This document shows, in pieces, positions 5,089-5,788 of a stretch of 5,788 nt of DNA. The notes below the pieces were generated by a model. That model saw nothing but the letters and a program-made list of their open reading frames with translations, made no database searches and was not told the DNA's origin. This stretch comes from Oscillospiraceae bacterium (GTDB lineage: Bacteria > Bacillota > Clostridia > Oscillospirales > Oscillospiraceae), in NCBI GenBank assembly GCA_017501805.1, contig JAFVWG010000260.1:1-5788 (forward strand). The letters are read 5' to 3'. Made by a program: the position numbers and the translations under genes. Position 1 is the stretch's first letter, and every line of letters starts with the position of its first letter.

Positions 5089-5293
5089 CGTCTTCCGCCG
5101 TGAGATATTCCAGTACGCACCGGCAGCCATCATGAAAAGGCAAGGAGGGAGCCTTCAGAATTGGAAAAACCTTCCCCTCGTATGCCCTGCACTTTTCGCA
5201 CACACAATCATCGAACGCCGTGGAAACCCGCACGTGGGTAAAACCGAGGCGCCTCATTTGCAACCGACTGCGAAGCTCTCCAAAAAACGACAT
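5084..5293 (-). CDS. Small protein with MuF-like Cys/His (zinc-knuckle) motif, 69 aa
   Basis: The ATG at 5291-5293 shares a base with the stop of the preceding gene (TGATG), with GAGGGGGTGG as ribosome binding site; the two are probably translationally coupled. Residues 1-16 are a basic helix, then a strand (GFTHVRVST), and then C30, C32-x-x-C35 with RAYEGKVFPI, and finally H54-D-G-C57-R-C59-V. The order C-x-x-C, L/Y-x-G-x-x-F, H-x-x-C-R-C is the hallmark of the C-terminal end of phage MuF-type head-morphogenesis proteins, where it binds a metal. Here almost nothing but that end exists, while MuF proteins normally have hundreds of residues. So it is either a free-standing zinc knuckle or a remnant; the intact reading frame and coupling favour a working gene. 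No function is shown. Confidence 0.8.
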   Translation of the reverse strand: MSFFGELRSRLQMRRLGFTHVRVSTAFDDCVCEKCRAYEGKVFPILKAPSLPFHDGCRCVLEYLTAEDV

Positions 5294-5781
5294 CAAGCCA
5301 CCCCCTCAAACGCGGAACGGTTCCGCAGGACGAAGTCGCGGACGTGCCAGTCGAAGAGAACCAGCAGCACACCAACGACGCCACCCAGAATCAGATTGAC
5401 GACCGCCATGACGATCAGCCAGACCTTCCGCCCCTCAAAGTACGGAACGACGTGCGGATTGCCAGGCGTGATATTTTTACAATTCCGAAGAGCCACAATA
5501 GCATTGATAACATTCCAGACGCCAGCGGCCGCAGTATAGACCATGAGCAGCTGAACAATGCCGATCAGAAGCCAGGCAACACCGGAGACAACCTCGCAGC
5601 GCTTCACCTTCAGAGCGACCGCAGCGGGACCGGAGACCGGCGCCTTCTTTTGCTTCACCGTTTGCTGGATCGTCACCGAGTACGGCGCCGAGCAAAAAGG
5701 ACAGCTGACAGAAGAAACGCCTGCCGCGTTCGGAACCTCGACGGAGTACCGGCGGCGGCAGGACGGACACATTATATTCAC
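5293..5781 (-). CDS. Zinc-ribbon membrane protein, about 162 aa
   Basis: The N-terminus has C5-x-x-C8 (CPSC) and C27-x-x-C30 (CPFC), a zinc-ribbon of the kind placed in front of membrane proteins. After a basic linker (QTVKQKKAP) come hydrophobic segments at about 64-83 (SGVAWLLIGIVQLLMVY), 84-99 (weaker, WNVINAIVAL) and 120-143 (VWLIVMAVVNLILGGVVGVL), so two to three membrane helices are likely, with the ribbon and the basic tail probably in the cytoplasm. The start is uncertain: GTG at 5779-5781 (MNIMCPSC) or ATG at 5770-5772 (MCPSC); the frame stays open to the window edge. It is coupled by TGATG to the MuF-like gene and may be cargo of the element. I do not know a specific family. Confidence 0.78.
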   Translation of the reverse strand: MNIMCPSCRRRYSVEVPNAAGVSSVSCPFCSAPYSVTIQQTVKQKKAPVSGPAAVALKVKRCEVVSGVAWLLIGIVQLLMVYTAAAGVWNVINAIVALRNCKNITPGNPHVVPYFEGRKVWLIVMAVVNLILGGVVGVLLVLFDWHVRDFVLRNRSAFEGVA

Positions 5782-5788
5782 TTTAACC

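Overview
The window most resembles the accessory and integration end of a temperate phage, or a related integrative element, from a Gram-positive host, probably one of the Clostridia. The support is strong AGGAGG-type ribosome binding sites at nearly every gene, a moderately GC-rich composition (by eye, not counted), many very short tightly overlapping genes of the kind found in Firmicutes prophages, and a tyrosine-recombinase integrase of the Firmicutes phage/ICE type. There are no capsid, tail, conjugation, replication or rRNA/tRNA genes, so phage and ICE cannot be separated from this window alone.

Layout. (1) Positions 1-156 hold an open-ended leader, possibly with the tail of an upstream gene. 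(2) Positions 157-3335 carry ten small plus-strand genes (50-192 codons) packed as one operon: the first three are 12-16 bp apart, then come four ATGA overlaps, longer overlaps of 11 and 16 bp, and a TGATG junction. Several resemble orphan protein families of Clostridial phages, but none has a function I can name with confidence. One is a cysteine-rich zinc-ribbon-like protein and one looks like a two-module protein. (3) Positions 3336-3448 form a compact control region: a 16-bp sequence identical to a bacterial chromosomal parS site (the ParB/Spo0J target), then 20 bp later a consensus-like sigma-A promoter (TTGAAA, 17 bp, TATAAT). This drives a 73-aa ribbon-helix-helix (RHH) protein at 3449-3670. 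(4) Positions 3671-3865 lie between convergent genes. They contain a hairpin terminator and one and a half copies of a 20-bp direct repeat rich in GCGTAAC-like units; the other part lies across the end of the RHH gene. (5) On the minus strand, read right to left, are a zinc-ribbon membrane protein, a 69-aa protein with a MuF-like cysteine/histidine motif coupled to it by TGATG, a block of degenerate 7-bp repeats, and a complete 370-aa integrase.

How the parts may work together (inference): the plus-strand operon looks like an early/accessory gene set; the RHH protein with its own promoter is a candidate local regulator; the integrase with nearby repeats suggests that an attachment region is close. 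The parS-type site could recruit the host ParB protein to the element, which would link it to host chromosome segregation or let ParB influence the adjacent promoter. That site, the heptad repeats and the MuF-like/zinc-ribbon pair are the points most worth following up.
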